Assembly (NCBI RefSeq): GCF_030908465.1
Contig: NZ_CP133078.1
Span: 1,984,001 to 2,048,000, forward strand
Direction of reading: 5' to 3'
Origin: Anaerotignum sp. MB30-C6
GTDB taxonomy: Bacteria > Bacillota > Clostridia > Lachnospirales > Anaerotignaceae
DNA length: 64,000 nt
Shown here: piece after piece, positions 27,947 to 36,843 of the stretch
Numbering within the stretch: position 1 is the stretch's first letter
How the letters are laid out: each line of letters opens with the position of its first letter
Position numbers and translations under genes: made by a program
The notes under the pieces: model-generated
What the model was told of the DNA's origin: nothing
Database searches by the model: none
What the model saw: only the letters and a program-made list of their open reading frames with translations

Positions 27947-30025
27947 TTATTTTTCTTTTTCTGCCGCCCTACGCTCAATGATCTTTTTCTGGATTTCCAT
28001 TGGAGCTTCTTCATAGCGTTCAAAGCGATGGGTATAATCCCCACGGCTTTGTGTCATGGAGCGTAAATCTGTTGCATACTTATGCATCTCTGAAGTAGGG
28101 ACTTCTGCAACGATACACTTTTTGTTTCCAACAGCATCCATGCTTAAAATCCGTCCTCTACGCTTGTTAATGTCACCCATGATATCGCCCATGTACTTTT
28201 CGGGGATTAATACTTCAACATGCTCAATTGGCTCTAATAACGTAGGCTTTGCTTGAGGAACACCTTCTTTATAGGCCACTGACGTCGCCATTTTAAAGGC
28301 CATTTCCGAGGAGTCTACAGGGTGGTAGGAGCCATCTGTCAAGGTAGCCTTTAATCCAACAACAGGATAACCAGCTAAAACACCACTTAGTACACATTCC
28401 TGCAAGCCTTTTTCAACAGCAGGGAAATACTGCTTTGGCACAGAACCGCCAAAAACCTTTTCTTCGAATACATAAGGTAATGTCATGTCACCACTGGGTT
28501 CAAATTCTATGACAACATCGCCAAATTGGCCATGTCCGCCAGACTGTTTCTTGTAACGGCCTCTTACGGAGGCTTTTCCTTTCACAGTTTCTCTGAAAGG
28601 AATAATAGGATCTAACAAATCCACTTCTATTTTATATTTTGTTTTTAACTTATTAATCATTACCTCAAGCTGTTGTTCACCAATACCTGAAAGTATGGTC
28701 TGCTTTGTTTCTTTATTTACTTCCATTTTAAGAGTTGGGTCTTCTTCTCTGATTTTTGATAATGCTGCAGAAAGCTTATCTTCATCACCTTTGCCTTTAG
28801 GCTGAATAGCCATGGAAAGAACAGAGCTTGGCAGAGGAACTTTCGGTATTACAATGGGATGATCTTTCGTAGCTAAGGTATCTTGGGTAGATGTATTGGA
28901 AAGTTTCGCCAAAGCACCAATATCCCCAGTATGTAATTCACTTACTTCAATTTGTTCCTTCCCTCTTACGATATAAAGATGACCAACCTTTTCCGTAGTG
29001 TCTTTCTCCACGTTATAAACAGTCATAGATGGATCCAGTTTGCCTGACATAACTCTAAACAAGTTTAAGCGACCAATATATGGGTCAGAGATTGTTTTGA
29101 ATACAAAGGCCGAGAACTTTTCTTCCTCTGAACTAGAAAGCAAGGTTTCCGTTCCATCAACCGTTGCATGGAAGCTTTTCTTCGCTTCTATGGAAGGAGG
29201 CGTAAAGCGAACAATGGTATTCATAAGTAATTTTACACCATAACCTAAAGTTGCAGAGCCACACATCACAGGGGCAATACTACGATTTTCAATCCCCGCT
29301 AGTAAACCATCATAAATTTCGTCTTCCGTTAATTCTATATCATTAAAGAACTTCTCCATCAATTCTTCACTGCTTTCAGCAGCTACTTCGACTAACATAG
29401 AACGGAGAATTTCTACTTCGTCAACTTTATCCGCAGGCACTTCACAAGGCTGCAACTTGCCGCTTACTTTCTTTCTTGCATCTTTTTTAATTAAATTAAT
29501 AAATCCGACAAACTTACCGTCTTCATCGTTAAAAGGAATTTGTAGGGGCGCAACTGCCTTACCAAAATTTTCTCTCAAATCTGCTAATGTTTTTTCAAAG
29601 TCTGCATTTTCGTCATCCATTTGGTTTACGAAAAAAAATCTAGGAAGATTCATTTCTTCTGTATGTTCCCAAGCTTTTTCCGTTCCAACTTCAACGCCTG
29701 ATTTTGCCGAAACCATAATCAAAGCTGTATCGGCTACGCTCATTGCCATTTTTCCTTCGGCAATGAAATCAAAATAACCTGGTGTATCTAGGAAGTTGAT
29801 TTTCGTATCCTGCCACTCAACGGGCAATACAGATGTGTTGATTGATACCTTACGACGAATTTCTTCTGCTTCATAGTCACTAACGGTATTGCCCTCGTCA
29901 ACTTTTCCAAAGCGCTTAGTCGCACCGGAGTAGAAGAGAGCTGCTTCGGCATATGTTGTCTTACCGGAACCGCTGTGACCCAATAGAACTACGTTTCTTA
30001 CTTTGTCTGCAGTGTAATTTTTCAT
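27947..30025 (-). CDS. Elongation factor G-like translational GTPase
   Basis: A 692-residue translation GTPase with EF-G domain order. The G domain has P-loop GHSGSGKTT (near 16), G3 DTPGYFDF and a G4 motif NQMD where the usual sequence is NKMD. Domains II, III, IV (with GQFGDVVIEFEPS) and V (EHVEVLIPEKYMGDIMGDINKRRG) follow. The altered P-loop (AHIDAGKTT in canonical EF-G) and G4 place it among the FusA2/EF-G paralogues, not the main factor, which should lie in the str operon elsewhere. Its role in translocation, recycling or stress is unclear. ATG 30025 follows AGGAGG. Confidence 0.9.
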   Translation of the reverse strand: MKNYTADKVRNVVLLGHSGSGKTTYAEAALFYSGATKRFGKVDEGNTVSDYEAEEIRRKVSINTSVLPVEWQDTKINFLDTPGYFDFIAEGKMAMSVADTALIMVSAKSGVEVGTEKAWEHTEEMNLPRFFFVNQMDDENADFEKTLADLRENFGKAVAPLQIPFNDEDGKFVGFINLIKKDARKKVSGKLQPCEVPADKVDEVEILRSMLVEVAAESSEELMEKFFNDIELTEDEIYDGLLAGIENRSIAPVMCGSATLGYGVKLLMNTIVRFTPPSIEAKKSFHATVDGTETLLSSSEEEKFSAFVFKTISDPYIGRLNLFRVMSGKLDPSMTVYNVEKDTTEKVGHLYIVRGKEQIEVSELHTGDIGALAKLSNTSTQDTLATKDHPIVIPKVPLPSSVLSMAIQPKGKGDEDKLSAALSKIREEDPTLKMEVNKETKQTILSGIGEQQLEVMINKLKTKYKIEVDLLDPIIPFRETVKGKASVRGRYKKQSGGHGQFGDVVIEFEPSGDMTLPYVFEEKVFGGSVPKQYFPAVEKGLQECVLSGVLAGYPVVGLKATLTDGSYHPVDSSEMAFKMATSVAYKEGVPQAKPTLLEPIEHVEVLIPEKYMGDIMGDINKRRGRILSMDAVGNKKCIVAEVPTSEMHKYATDLRSMTQSRGDYTHRFERYEEAPMEIQKKIIERRAAEKEK

Positions 30026-30181
30026 AATACCAACCTCCTGATTCAATTTTAATGGCGAAAATGCCGCTGGTGTATAGATGCATTACAAATATCATTTTTT
30101 AACAACATATACATATATTAACTTTCTTCACATGTGCCGATTTCCCTTCGAAATTACAAATAAAAAAATATTTTCGTCACT

Positions 30182-30412
30182 TTATACGAAAAAGCAATAT
30201 TTTAATTGGATATTTTTAGGATAAATCAGCCTTGAATAAATGAAGAAACATAAATATAGTACGCTTACTCTTTTTCTTTTATGAAACAAAAATCTTCCCC
30301 TTGACAGCCTCTCTACATTTAGAATGATTCCATATCCATGTAAAGGCTCAATTAGGAACACTAAAATATAGTAAACACCTTCTGTCAAAGCACCTATCTC
30401 TCCATTAGACAT
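30182..30412 (-). pseudogene. Truncated PadR-family regulator
   Basis: A 76-codon frame with a good ribosome site (GGAGGTGG). It begins as a PadR winged-helix protein: LTEGVYYILVFLIEPLHGYG and IILNVERLSRGR match the first 40 residues of that family. It then changes abruptly to an unrelated basic and hydrophobic tail. The rest of the winged helix (LGPGTLYG-type wing) and the dimer helices are missing. It is best read as the 5' remnant of a deleted gene. The palindrome upstream (30428-30446) may be its old operator. Confidence 0.6.
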
Positions 30413-30427
30413 TATATCCACCTCCGT

Positions 30428-30446
30428 TATATCGTTAGGCGATATA
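30428..30446. promoter_or_regulatory. Palindromic operator candidate of the PadR remnant
   Basis: TATATCG-TTAGG-CGATATA is a perfect 7-5-7 palindrome, overlapping the leader of the PadR remnant. An additional half site CGATATC starts at 30461. PadR proteins often repress their own genes from such sites; this link is inference. Confidence 0.55.
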
Positions 30447-30496
30447 CTTATGTCCCGTGACGATATCATACGCAAGCTTAAATTTTTTAATAAAAA

Positions 30497-30531
30497 AGCA
30501 AAAAAATAGCGACAACTACTAGAATTGTCGT
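30497..30531 (-). terminator. Terminator of nifS-nifU
   Basis: On the minus strand CGACAA pairs with TTGTCG around nine bases, followed by CTATTTTTTT. Confidence 0.85.
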
Positions 30532-30554
30532 TATTTTCATTGCCTTATTCAATT

Positions 30555-30995
30555 TTATTCTTCATGCCCATGATGATGCAACTCATCAACGTCCTCTACA
30601 GGGGGTTTTAAGCCTTCAATTTCAATCTCATTCTTTTGTGCATAGTCCCAAAGTGCTGCATGAAGGGCTTCCTCTGCAAGACATGAACAGTGTACCTTCA
30701 CAGGTGGCAAACCATCCAAAGCCTCCATAACCGCTTTGTTTGTAACTTCCAAAGCCTCTTGAATTGTTTTGCCTTTTACCAATTCCGTTGCCATTGAACT
30801 TGTTGCTACCGCAGCGCCACATCCGAACGTTTTAAATTTTGCATCTTCAATACGCCCGTTTTCAATTTTTAAATACACCTTCATGATATCGCCACATTTT
30901 GCATTGCCAACAAGACCAACACCACTGGCATCATCAATTACACCAACATTTCTAGGGTTCATAAAATGATCCATTACTTTTTCGCTGTATTCCAT
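30555..30995 (-). CDS. nifU: Iron-sulfur cluster scaffold protein NifU/IscU type
   Basis: A 146-residue scaffold on which NifS sulfur and iron are assembled into Fe-S clusters before transfer to target proteins. The three cluster cysteines are in GNAKCGD, FGCGAAVATSS and HCSCLAEEAL. It is an N-terminal-domain-only NifU, with a His-rich tail (LHHHGHEE). It starts 27 bases after nifS, in the operon order usual in Clostridia. Confidence 0.96.
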   Translation of the reverse strand: MEYSEKVMDHFMNPRNVGVIDDASGVGLVGNAKCGDIMKVYLKIENGRIEDAKFKTFGCGAAVATSSMATELVKGKTIQEALEVTNKAVMEALDGLPPVKVHCSCLAEEALHAALWDYAQKNEIEIEGLKPPVEDVDELHHHGHEE

Positions 30996-31022
30996 ATGAG
31001 TTTCCTCCTTCGTATCCTTGCC

Positions 31023-32204
31023 TTATACCTTTTTATTCATTACTTCTTCATATAAAGGGGACATCTCCCTTAATTTCTGAACAACATCGGGAACTTTATT
31101 TAAAACATACTCCACGTCCTCTGGTGTATTGATGCGGTCCAAAGTCAGTCTTAAAGATCCATGGGCAATTTCATGAGGCAGTCCAATTGCCATCAATACA
31201 TGGGATGGATCCAAAGAGCCTGAAGTACAAGCAGATCCACTGGAAGCTGCAATTCCCATTGCATCTAACAATAATAACATAGATTCGCCTTCAATATAAG
31301 CAAAAGAAATATTACAGTTACCGGGAAGTCTGTCTGTAGGGTGACCATTCAAGCGACTCTCAGGAACCTTCGCCAGAATTTCGGAGATCAGTTTGTCTCT
31401 TAACTCTACCAAACGCTTCGTTTCAGCTTCCATATCTGCCACTGCCAACTCTACTGCCTTTCCTAAGCCAACAATGCCAGGGATATTTTCAGTACCTGCA
31501 CGTTTTCTCTTTTCCTGAGCACCACCAAAAATCAAAGGCTGAACAGGAACTCCTTTTCGTATATAAATTGCACCCACACCCTTTGGCGCACCTAATTTAT
31601 GGCCGCTCAAAGAGAGCAAATCAATCTTCATTTCTTCTACGTCAACAAGGACATGGCCAACAGCCTGCACTGCATCTGTATGGAATAAAACGCCCTTTTC
31701 CCGAGCTAGCTTACCAATTTCAGCAACTGGCTGAATGGTGCCAATTTCATTATTTGCAAACATAACCGAAATTAAAATTGTTTCTGGGCGAATACTTTTT
31801 TCAAGTTCATCCAAACTAATCTTACCGAATTCATCTACGGATAAATAGGTTACTTCATAACCTTGCTTCTCTAAATATTCACAGGTATGCAAAATTGCAT
31901 GGTGTTCAATTTTTGTTGTTATAATATGGTTACCTTTCCCTTTTAAGGCTTCTGCAACACCTCTAAGGGCCATGTTATCACTTTCGGATCCACCAGCAGT
32001 AAAAAATATTTCGTCTGTTTTTGCGCCGATGCCTTTTGCTACTTGTTCTCTGGCTTTTTCTAATGCTTTTTTGCTTTCTTTTGCAATACTATACACACTT
32101 GATGCATTGCCGTAATACTCTTTAAAGTAAGGGATAACTGTATTGAGTACCTCATCTCTTACAGGGGTTGTTGCTGCATTGTCCATATATATTTTTGTTG
32201 CCAT
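31023..32204 (-). CDS. nifS: Cysteine desulfurase NifS type
   Basis: A 393-residue PLP enzyme that turns cysteine into alanine and passes the sulfur to NifU. The PLP lysine is in LSLSGHKLGAPKGVGA (near 202), the substrate-side DNAATTP motif is at residues 6-12, and the catalytic cysteine is in SSGSACTSGSLDPSHVL, the short-loop form typical of group I desulfurases. First gene of nifS-nifU. No iscR-type regulator sits upstream; instead an XRE gene is divergent. Confidence 0.96.
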   Translation of the reverse strand: MATKIYMDNAATTPVRDEVLNTVIPYFKEYYGNASSVYSIAKESKKALEKAREQVAKGIGAKTDEIFFTAGGSESDNMALRGVAEALKGKGNHIITTKIEHHAILHTCEYLEKQGYEVTYLSVDEFGKISLDELEKSIRPETILISVMFANNEIGTIQPVAEIGKLAREKGVLFHTDAVQAVGHVLVDVEEMKIDLLSLSGHKLGAPKGVGAIYIRKGVPVQPLIFGGAQEKRKRAGTENIPGIVGLGKAVELAVADMEAETKRLVELRDKLISEILAKVPESRLNGHPTDRLPGNCNISFAYIEGESMLLLLDAMGIAASSGSACTSGSLDPSHVLMAIGLPHEIAHGSLRLTLDRINTPEDVEYVLNKVPDVVQKLREMSPLYEEVMNKKV

Positions 32205-32265
32205 AAAAATGCTCCTTTCGGCGTCTTTTTATATCATAGTATTCTGATATGCTTTATGTGATTTT

Positions 32266-32294
32266 AAAATATCATTTTTTTCATAACTTGTCAA
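32266..32294 (-). promoter_or_regulatory. Sigma-A promoter of nifS-nifU, with a nearby palindrome
   Basis: On the minus strand TTGACA (32294-32289), 17 bases, TATTTT (32271-32266). An ATATCA-TAGTATTC-TGATAT palindrome at 32231-32250, just downstream of the start point, could be an operator. Confidence 0.7.
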
Positions 32295-32484
32295 TAGATT
32301 CTGAAAAATTAAAATGACATAAGTCATAAATACTTTACTTTTATCCACGATTCATGGATTTTATATTTATACATTTCCTTTTTTATGATTACATCTTTCC
32401 CATTACCCTTTTTCACTCTATAATTATTTAAAGGAAAAAATTTACTTTATTAGTATATACACTCTACTGTAATGAGGTGTTTTT

Positions 32485-32904
32485 ATGGAATTTCACGATA
32501 GACTCAAACAGCTTCGTAAAGAAAAAAAAATGACGCAAGCAGCTTTAGCAAAAGAATTAACCTACGGGGCAACTGCTATTTCAAACTATGAATCTGGACA
32601 TAATCAACCTTCCATTTCTGATTTAAAAAAAATTGCATCTATTTTTAATGTATCTATGGATTATCTTTTGGGTGTAAATGAAATCCGCCGTCCTTATGAA
32701 CCCGATAAAAAAACCGATGATTTCGAAATTTTTATTGATTATTTTGAAATGCTTGAAGAGAAAAGCAAAAAAGAGTTACTCCTTTATATCCAGTGGCTAT
32801 TAACTCGCCAAGAGGGTTCCATTAGCGACCCTTATTCCGATTCCAACAGCTTTTCCTCTTCTTCTCTTCAGGTTGCCCAAAAACCTGAAGACTTTAAACT
32901 ATAA
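32485..32904 (+). CDS. XRE-family transcriptional regulator
   Basis: A 139-residue DNA-binding protein. Residues 5-62 form a Cro/C1-type helix-turn-helix with MTQAALAKELTYGATAISNYE and the closing MDYLLGV. The middle part is helical and acidic (FEIFIDYFEMLEEKSKKEL), and the last 30 residues are Ser-rich and probably disordered. It is a chromosomal single gene, divergent from nifS, with no phage genes around it. Targets are unknown. Confidence 0.88.
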   Translation: MEFHDRLKQLRKEKKMTQAALAKELTYGATAISNYESGHNQPSISDLKKIASIFNVSMDYLLGVNEIRRPYEPDKKTDDFEIFIDYFEMLEEKSKKELLLYIQWLLTRQEGSISDPYSDSNSFSSSSLQVAQKPEDFKL

Positions 32905-32910
32905 TAACAT

Positions 32911-32952
32911 AAAAAGCGACTTATTCGCATAGGCGGATATGTCGCTTTTTCA
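32911..32952. terminator. Bidirectional terminator between the XRE gene and recN
   Basis: AAAAAGCGAC pairs with GTCGCTTTTT around an inner TTCGCATAGGCGGAT hairpin. A and T runs on both sides serve both converging genes. Confidence 0.85.
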
Positions 32953-32960
32953 TTTTCTTT

Positions 32961-34652
32961 TTATTTTTGTAAAGTCTTCTTCCCCGCCCGCAGTTCTCTA
33001 GCAGCAGTTAATGTAGCACTGGTAATTGTGGCACTCCCCATTAATCTAGCAACCTCAGCTACAGCATCGTCCTCGTTCAAACCTTTCACCGAAGTAATGG
33101 TCTGATGGCCTATGGTTTCTTTCTCAATTAGGAAATGCTTGTCCGCCATGGCAGCAATTTGGGGCAAGTGGGTAATGCAAAGTATTTGGCGTTTTTCTCC
33201 AATAACGCTCATCTTTTGTCCTACTTTAGCCGCAGTTCTGCCGCTGACACCTGTATCAATCTCATCAAAGATGAATGTCTCTATTTCATCCGCATCAACC
33301 AAAACTGCCTTTAACGCCAGCATAACACGGCTCATTTCGCCCCCTGAAGCAATTTTAGCTAGGGGTTTTAAATCTTCCCCAGCGTTGGCAGAAATCAAGA
33401 ACTCCACTTTATCCTTGCCCATGTTATTCCATTCATCCCGAGGGGTCACTTGTATGTAAAACTTAGCATTTTTCATCTCCATGTCCTTTAGGGACTCTTC
33501 AATTTGCTTGGCAACTCTTGATGCCGCTTCTTCACGCAGAGCCGTCAATTCCTCTGCCGCAGTTTCAAGCACATGCTGTTCCTTTTCTCTTAGGGCAGTT
33601 AATTTCTCAACTCGTTCTTGGCTATTGGAGAAGAAATCAATCTCTTTGACAATTTCATCATAAAAACGTAAAACTGCCTCAACACTACCGCCATACTTTC
33701 GTTTCATTTTATATATTATCTGAAGACGTTCCTCTACTCTTTCTAATTCATCGGGATCATCTTCCAAGTTTTGGGCATATCTTTTCACTTCCCTTGAGAT
33801 ATCCTCCAGCCTTGCATAGATGTCTTCTAGGTCATTATAATAGCCTTCTAGCGTTGAATCTAAACTAGAGCACTCTTTTATGTTTGAAACCGCACTGCTT
33901 AGGTTATCGCAAGCAGAAGGCACATCATCCGTACCATCGTATAAAAGGCTTGCACTTTCTAGGGTCAAACGAATCAAACGCTCCATATGCATGAGGCGCT
34001 TCTTCTTTTCAATCAGTTCGTCTTCTTCTTCAACAGATAGCGAAGCATTTTCAATTTCGTCTTTTTGGAAATTTAAAATATCCAGACGTTGTTCTCTCTG
34101 GGCTTCATTCCCCATTAATTCTTCCAGCTGCTTGTCTATTTCTTTTCTTTTTTCGAAGCTCTTGGTATAGGCCTCTTTCACCTCATCAAATCTACCACCA
34201 CAAAAGCGATCCAATAAACGAATATGCTTAGATGGGCTTAAAAGGGATTGGTGCTCATGCTGTCCATAAATATCAATTAAATCTGTAGCTAATTCTCTCA
34301 ACATCGTTACCGTCACGATACTACCATTGATACGGCAAACGGATTTCCCCCCGTCATTCAGAGTACGGGTGATTAATACAGTTCCATCTTCCTCAGGTTC
34401 AATTCCGCTTTCCTCTAATTTCGTTGAAAACCCACGGTCTTTTACAGAAAAAAGAGCCTCGACCAATGCCTTTTTTTGATCCTTTCGCAAGAAGTCTTTG
34501 CCCATTCTTCCGCCTAAAGCAAACTGAAGTGAGTCAATGAGCATAGACTTACCTGCACCCGTTTCTCCTGTTAAAATATTTAAGCCTGAGCCAAAAGCAA
34601 CCTGACACTCCTCGATCAACGCCACGTTTTTAATATGAAGATTTTCCAGCAT
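32961..34652 (-). CDS. recN: DNA repair protein RecN
   Basis: A 563-residue SMC-like ATPase active in double-strand break repair. The N-terminal Walker A is LTGETGAGKSMLIDSL (near 30), two coiled-coil arms occupy about residues 150-370, and the ABC signature ASGGEMSRVML and Walker B ETFIFDEIDTGVSG lie near 435 and 470. I start at 34652 (MLENLHIKN), since the GGGGGG ribosome site is seven bases away; an ATG two codons upstream is too close to it. It is the last gene of the long nusB-recN series and follows argR. Confidence 0.95.
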   Translation of the reverse strand: MLENLHIKNVALIEECQVAFGSGLNILTGETGAGKSMLIDSLQFALGGRMGKDFLRKDQKKALVEALFSVKDRGFSTKLEESGIEPEEDGTVLITRTLNDGGKSVCRINGSIVTVTMLRELATDLIDIYGQHEHQSLLSPSKHIRLLDRFCGGRFDEVKEAYTKSFEKRKEIDKQLEELMGNEAQREQRLDILNFQKDEIENASLSVEEEDELIEKKKRLMHMERLIRLTLESASLLYDGTDDVPSACDNLSSAVSNIKECSSLDSTLEGYYNDLEDIYARLEDISREVKRYAQNLEDDPDELERVEERLQIIYKMKRKYGGSVEAVLRFYDEIVKEIDFFSNSQERVEKLTALREKEQHVLETAAEELTALREEAASRVAKQIEESLKDMEMKNAKFYIQVTPRDEWNNMGKDKVEFLISANAGEDLKPLAKIASGGEMSRVMLALKAVLVDADEIETFIFDEIDTGVSGRTAAKVGQKMSVIGEKRQILCITHLPQIAAMADKHFLIEKETIGHQTITSVKGLNEDDAVAEVARLMGSATITSATLTAARELRAGKKTLQK

Positions 34653-34674
34653 AGCCATTCCCCCCTATCGGCAC

Positions 34675-35130
34675 TTATGCACTATGGATAATGCGATACA
34701 ACTTTTCAATGATTACGGCTGCTTGATTGTGGGTACGTACCACGCAGAAAACCGTATCATCCCCTGCAATGGTGCCTAAAATTTCTGTATTTTGCATATT
34801 ATCCAAGGCAACGCCCACTGCCATTCCCATGCCTTCCAATGTCTTAACGACAATAATATTTTGTGCATAGTCCATCTTCACCACTGCTTCTTTGAATACA
34901 CGAGTCAATCTTTCTGTAATTTCCGTATCATTACCAGTGATAATAGCATATTTCTGTCGCCCTTTTTCCGTAGCAATCTTTGTTAATTTCATTTCTCGAA
35001 TGTCTCTGGAAACTGTAGCCTGGGTAACCATAAACCCTTCATCGCACAGTCTTTGAGCTAACTCATCCTGAGTTTCAATATCAAAGTTTTCAATTAATTC
35101 AAGAATTTTTGCATGTCTGGCAATCTTCAT
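34675..35130 (-). CDS. argR: Arginine repressor ArgR
   Basis: A 151-residue winged-helix repressor that senses arginine and controls arginine synthesis and breakdown genes. The N-terminal DNA-binding domain (1-70) has DELAQRLCDEGFMVTQATVSRDI. The C-terminal hexamerisation and arginine-binding domain includes GTIAGDDTVFCVVRT. The argR-recN neighbour pair is widely conserved in Firmicutes. Confidence 0.96.
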   Translation of the reverse strand: MKIARHAKILELIENFDIETQDELAQRLCDEGFMVTQATVSRDIREMKLTKIATEKGRQKYAIITGNDTEITERLTRVFKEAVVKMDYAQNIIVVKTLEGMGMAVGVALDNMQNTEILGTIAGDDTVFCVVRTHNQAAVIIEKLYRIIHSA

Positions 35131-35163
35131 CGCCCACGCCTCCCTTTTCTTCTGCCATATATT

Positions 35164-36015
35164 TTATCTTGATAATTTATGACGCAAAACGTCGTAAAAG
35201 TTCTGCGAATTTGTTTTAATGATGGTTGTATATACCTTTGCTCGACGAATTTGTACAACTTTTTTTCCTGTTAAACTCCAGCTTTCCTGCCCATCCGCAC
35301 TAATGGTAAATGCGGTATCCTCTCTTGGATTGACTTCCACCGTTATCACATCATCAGCAGAAACTACAATGGGACGGCTGCCTAAGGTATGGGCCGCAAT
35401 GGGCGTAATTGCAATAATCTCTGCGTCCGCCTTTAAAACAGGCCCCCCTGCAGATAAGTTATATGCTGTGGATCCTGTTGGCGTACAGATAATAACACCA
35501 TCTGCTCGTAGTGTGTCTACGTATTCATCGTTAACAAATACGTTGAATTCCAAAATTTTATACAATAAACCACGGGTAATGCAAATATCATTTAAAGCAG
35601 TAATCCCATTGATTCGCCCATCCTCCAATGCGATGGACGTTTGAAGCATCATACGTTTTTCTTTTTTGTATTGCCCCATTAAAACTCGATCAATGGCATA
35701 CTCTGCTCTGTTTTTTTCCTCTGCTGTTAGAAAGCCCAAAGTGCCTAGGTTCACCCCTAGAATGGGTGTATTATACTGGCAAGCCTTTCTGCCAACGCCC
35801 AACAGCGTTCCATCGCCACCAAGGGAGATAATAAAATCCGAATGTTCAAATATTTCAGCCTCTTTTCTGGCATACATTTCAAGGCCTGTTAACTGGGCAA
35901 CTTTTTCCGATAGCTGTGGGATACAACCTTTATCTAATAAGTGTCGTACCAAACGCTTGGTTACCGCTAAGTCTTTATCCTTTTCAATATTGGGAATCAA
36001 TCCGATTTTTTGCAT
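35164..36015 (-). CDS. nadK: NAD kinase
   Basis: A 283-residue enzyme that phosphorylates NAD to NADP. The signature GGDGTLLGVGR (near residue 66) and the second motif ITRGLLYKILEFNVFVN with the conserved TPTGSTAYNLSAGG are present. It lies between tlyA and argR, with 18 bases to tlyA. Confidence 0.96.
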   Translation of the reverse strand: MQKIGLIPNIEKDKDLAVTKRLVRHLLDKGCIPQLSEKVAQLTGLEMYARKEAEIFEHSDFIISLGGDGTLLGVGRKACQYNTPILGVNLGTLGFLTAEEKNRAEYAIDRVLMGQYKKEKRMMLQTSIALEDGRINGITALNDICITRGLLYKILEFNVFVNDEYVDTLRADGVIICTPTGSTAYNLSAGGPVLKADAEIIAITPIAAHTLGSRPIVVSADDVITVEVNPREDTAFTISADGQESWSLTGKKVVQIRRAKVYTTIIKTNSQNFYDVLRHKLSR

Positions 36016-36033
36016 ATACTACCTCTTTTCCCA

Positions 36034-36843
36034 TCATAGTACTTCATGGGATTTCCCCACAACCTCATCCACAAGGAGTGTTACCTCCTCTTTGGTCATT
36101 CCTTCGTATTTTTTATCTAAATATATCAAATACTCAATATTTCCTTCTGGCCCCTTAATTGGGGAAAAGCTAAGGCCTAAAACACCAAGACCTTGTTCAA
36201 ATGCATAGTCCACAATTTTTTCTATTACTTCCTTATGCACCCCTATGTCTTTTACAACACCTTTTTTACCAACCTTTTCTCGGCCTGCCTCGAATTGGGG
36301 CTTAATTAAGCATACCACTTGACCGGCTCCGCCCAAAACCCCTAAAACAGCAGGCAATACCTTGGTAAGGGAAATAAAAGAAACGTCAATGGATGCAAAA
36401 TCCCCCTCATCGGGTACTTGTTCATGGGTTACATAACGCACATTGGTTTTTTCCAAACACACAACTCGCTCATCGGTACGCAATTTCCAAGCGAACTGGC
36501 CATATCCAACATCAATGGCATAGACTTTTACAGCACCATTTTGTAACATACAATCGGTAAATCCACCTGTGGAGGCTCCGATATCCAAGCAGATTTTCCC
36601 TTCCAAAGAAATTCCAAATTCGTCGATGGCTTTTTCCAGTTTGTATCCACCACGGCTTACATACTTCATTTGCGAGCCCTTTACCTCAATTTCAGCTGTA
36701 ACGGGAAACTTTGTGCCAGCTTTATCTTCTTTCATACCGTCAACGTATACATTTCCTGCCATAATATATGCTTTTGCCAGTTCCCTAGATGTCGCTAGGT
36801 TTTTTTCCACCAGTAAGACATCCAGTCTTTCTTTATCTGCCAT
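36034..36843 (-). CDS. tlyA: TlyA-family rRNA (cytidine-2'-O)-methyltransferase
   Basis: A 269-residue protein with an S4 RNA-binding domain (residues 1-60, RLDVLLVEKNLATSRELA) followed by an FtsJ-like SAM-dependent methyltransferase domain (CLDIGASTGGFTDCML near 82). TlyA homologues methylate ribosomal RNA at cytidines; some have also been called haemolysins, which is not implied here. The start overlaps the dxs end by 11 bases. Confidence 0.93.
   Translation of the reverse strand: MADKERLDVLLVEKNLATSRELAKAYIMAGNVYVDGMKEDKAGTKFPVTAEIEVKGSQMKYVSRGGYKLEKAIDEFGISLEGKICLDIGASTGGFTDCMLQNGAVKVYAIDVGYGQFAWKLRTDERVVCLEKTNVRYVTHEQVPDEGDFASIDVSFISLTKVLPAVLGVLGGAGQVVCLIKPQFEAGREKVGKKGVVKDIGVHKEVIEKIVDYAFEQGLGVLGLSFSPIKGPEGNIEYLIYLDKKYEGMTKEEVTLLVDEVVGKSHEVL

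Noticed and set aside
32485..32904. XRE gene as a sign of a prophage or toxin-antitoxin module
   Set aside because: No phage, integrase or toxin gene is adjacent; both neighbours are core genes.
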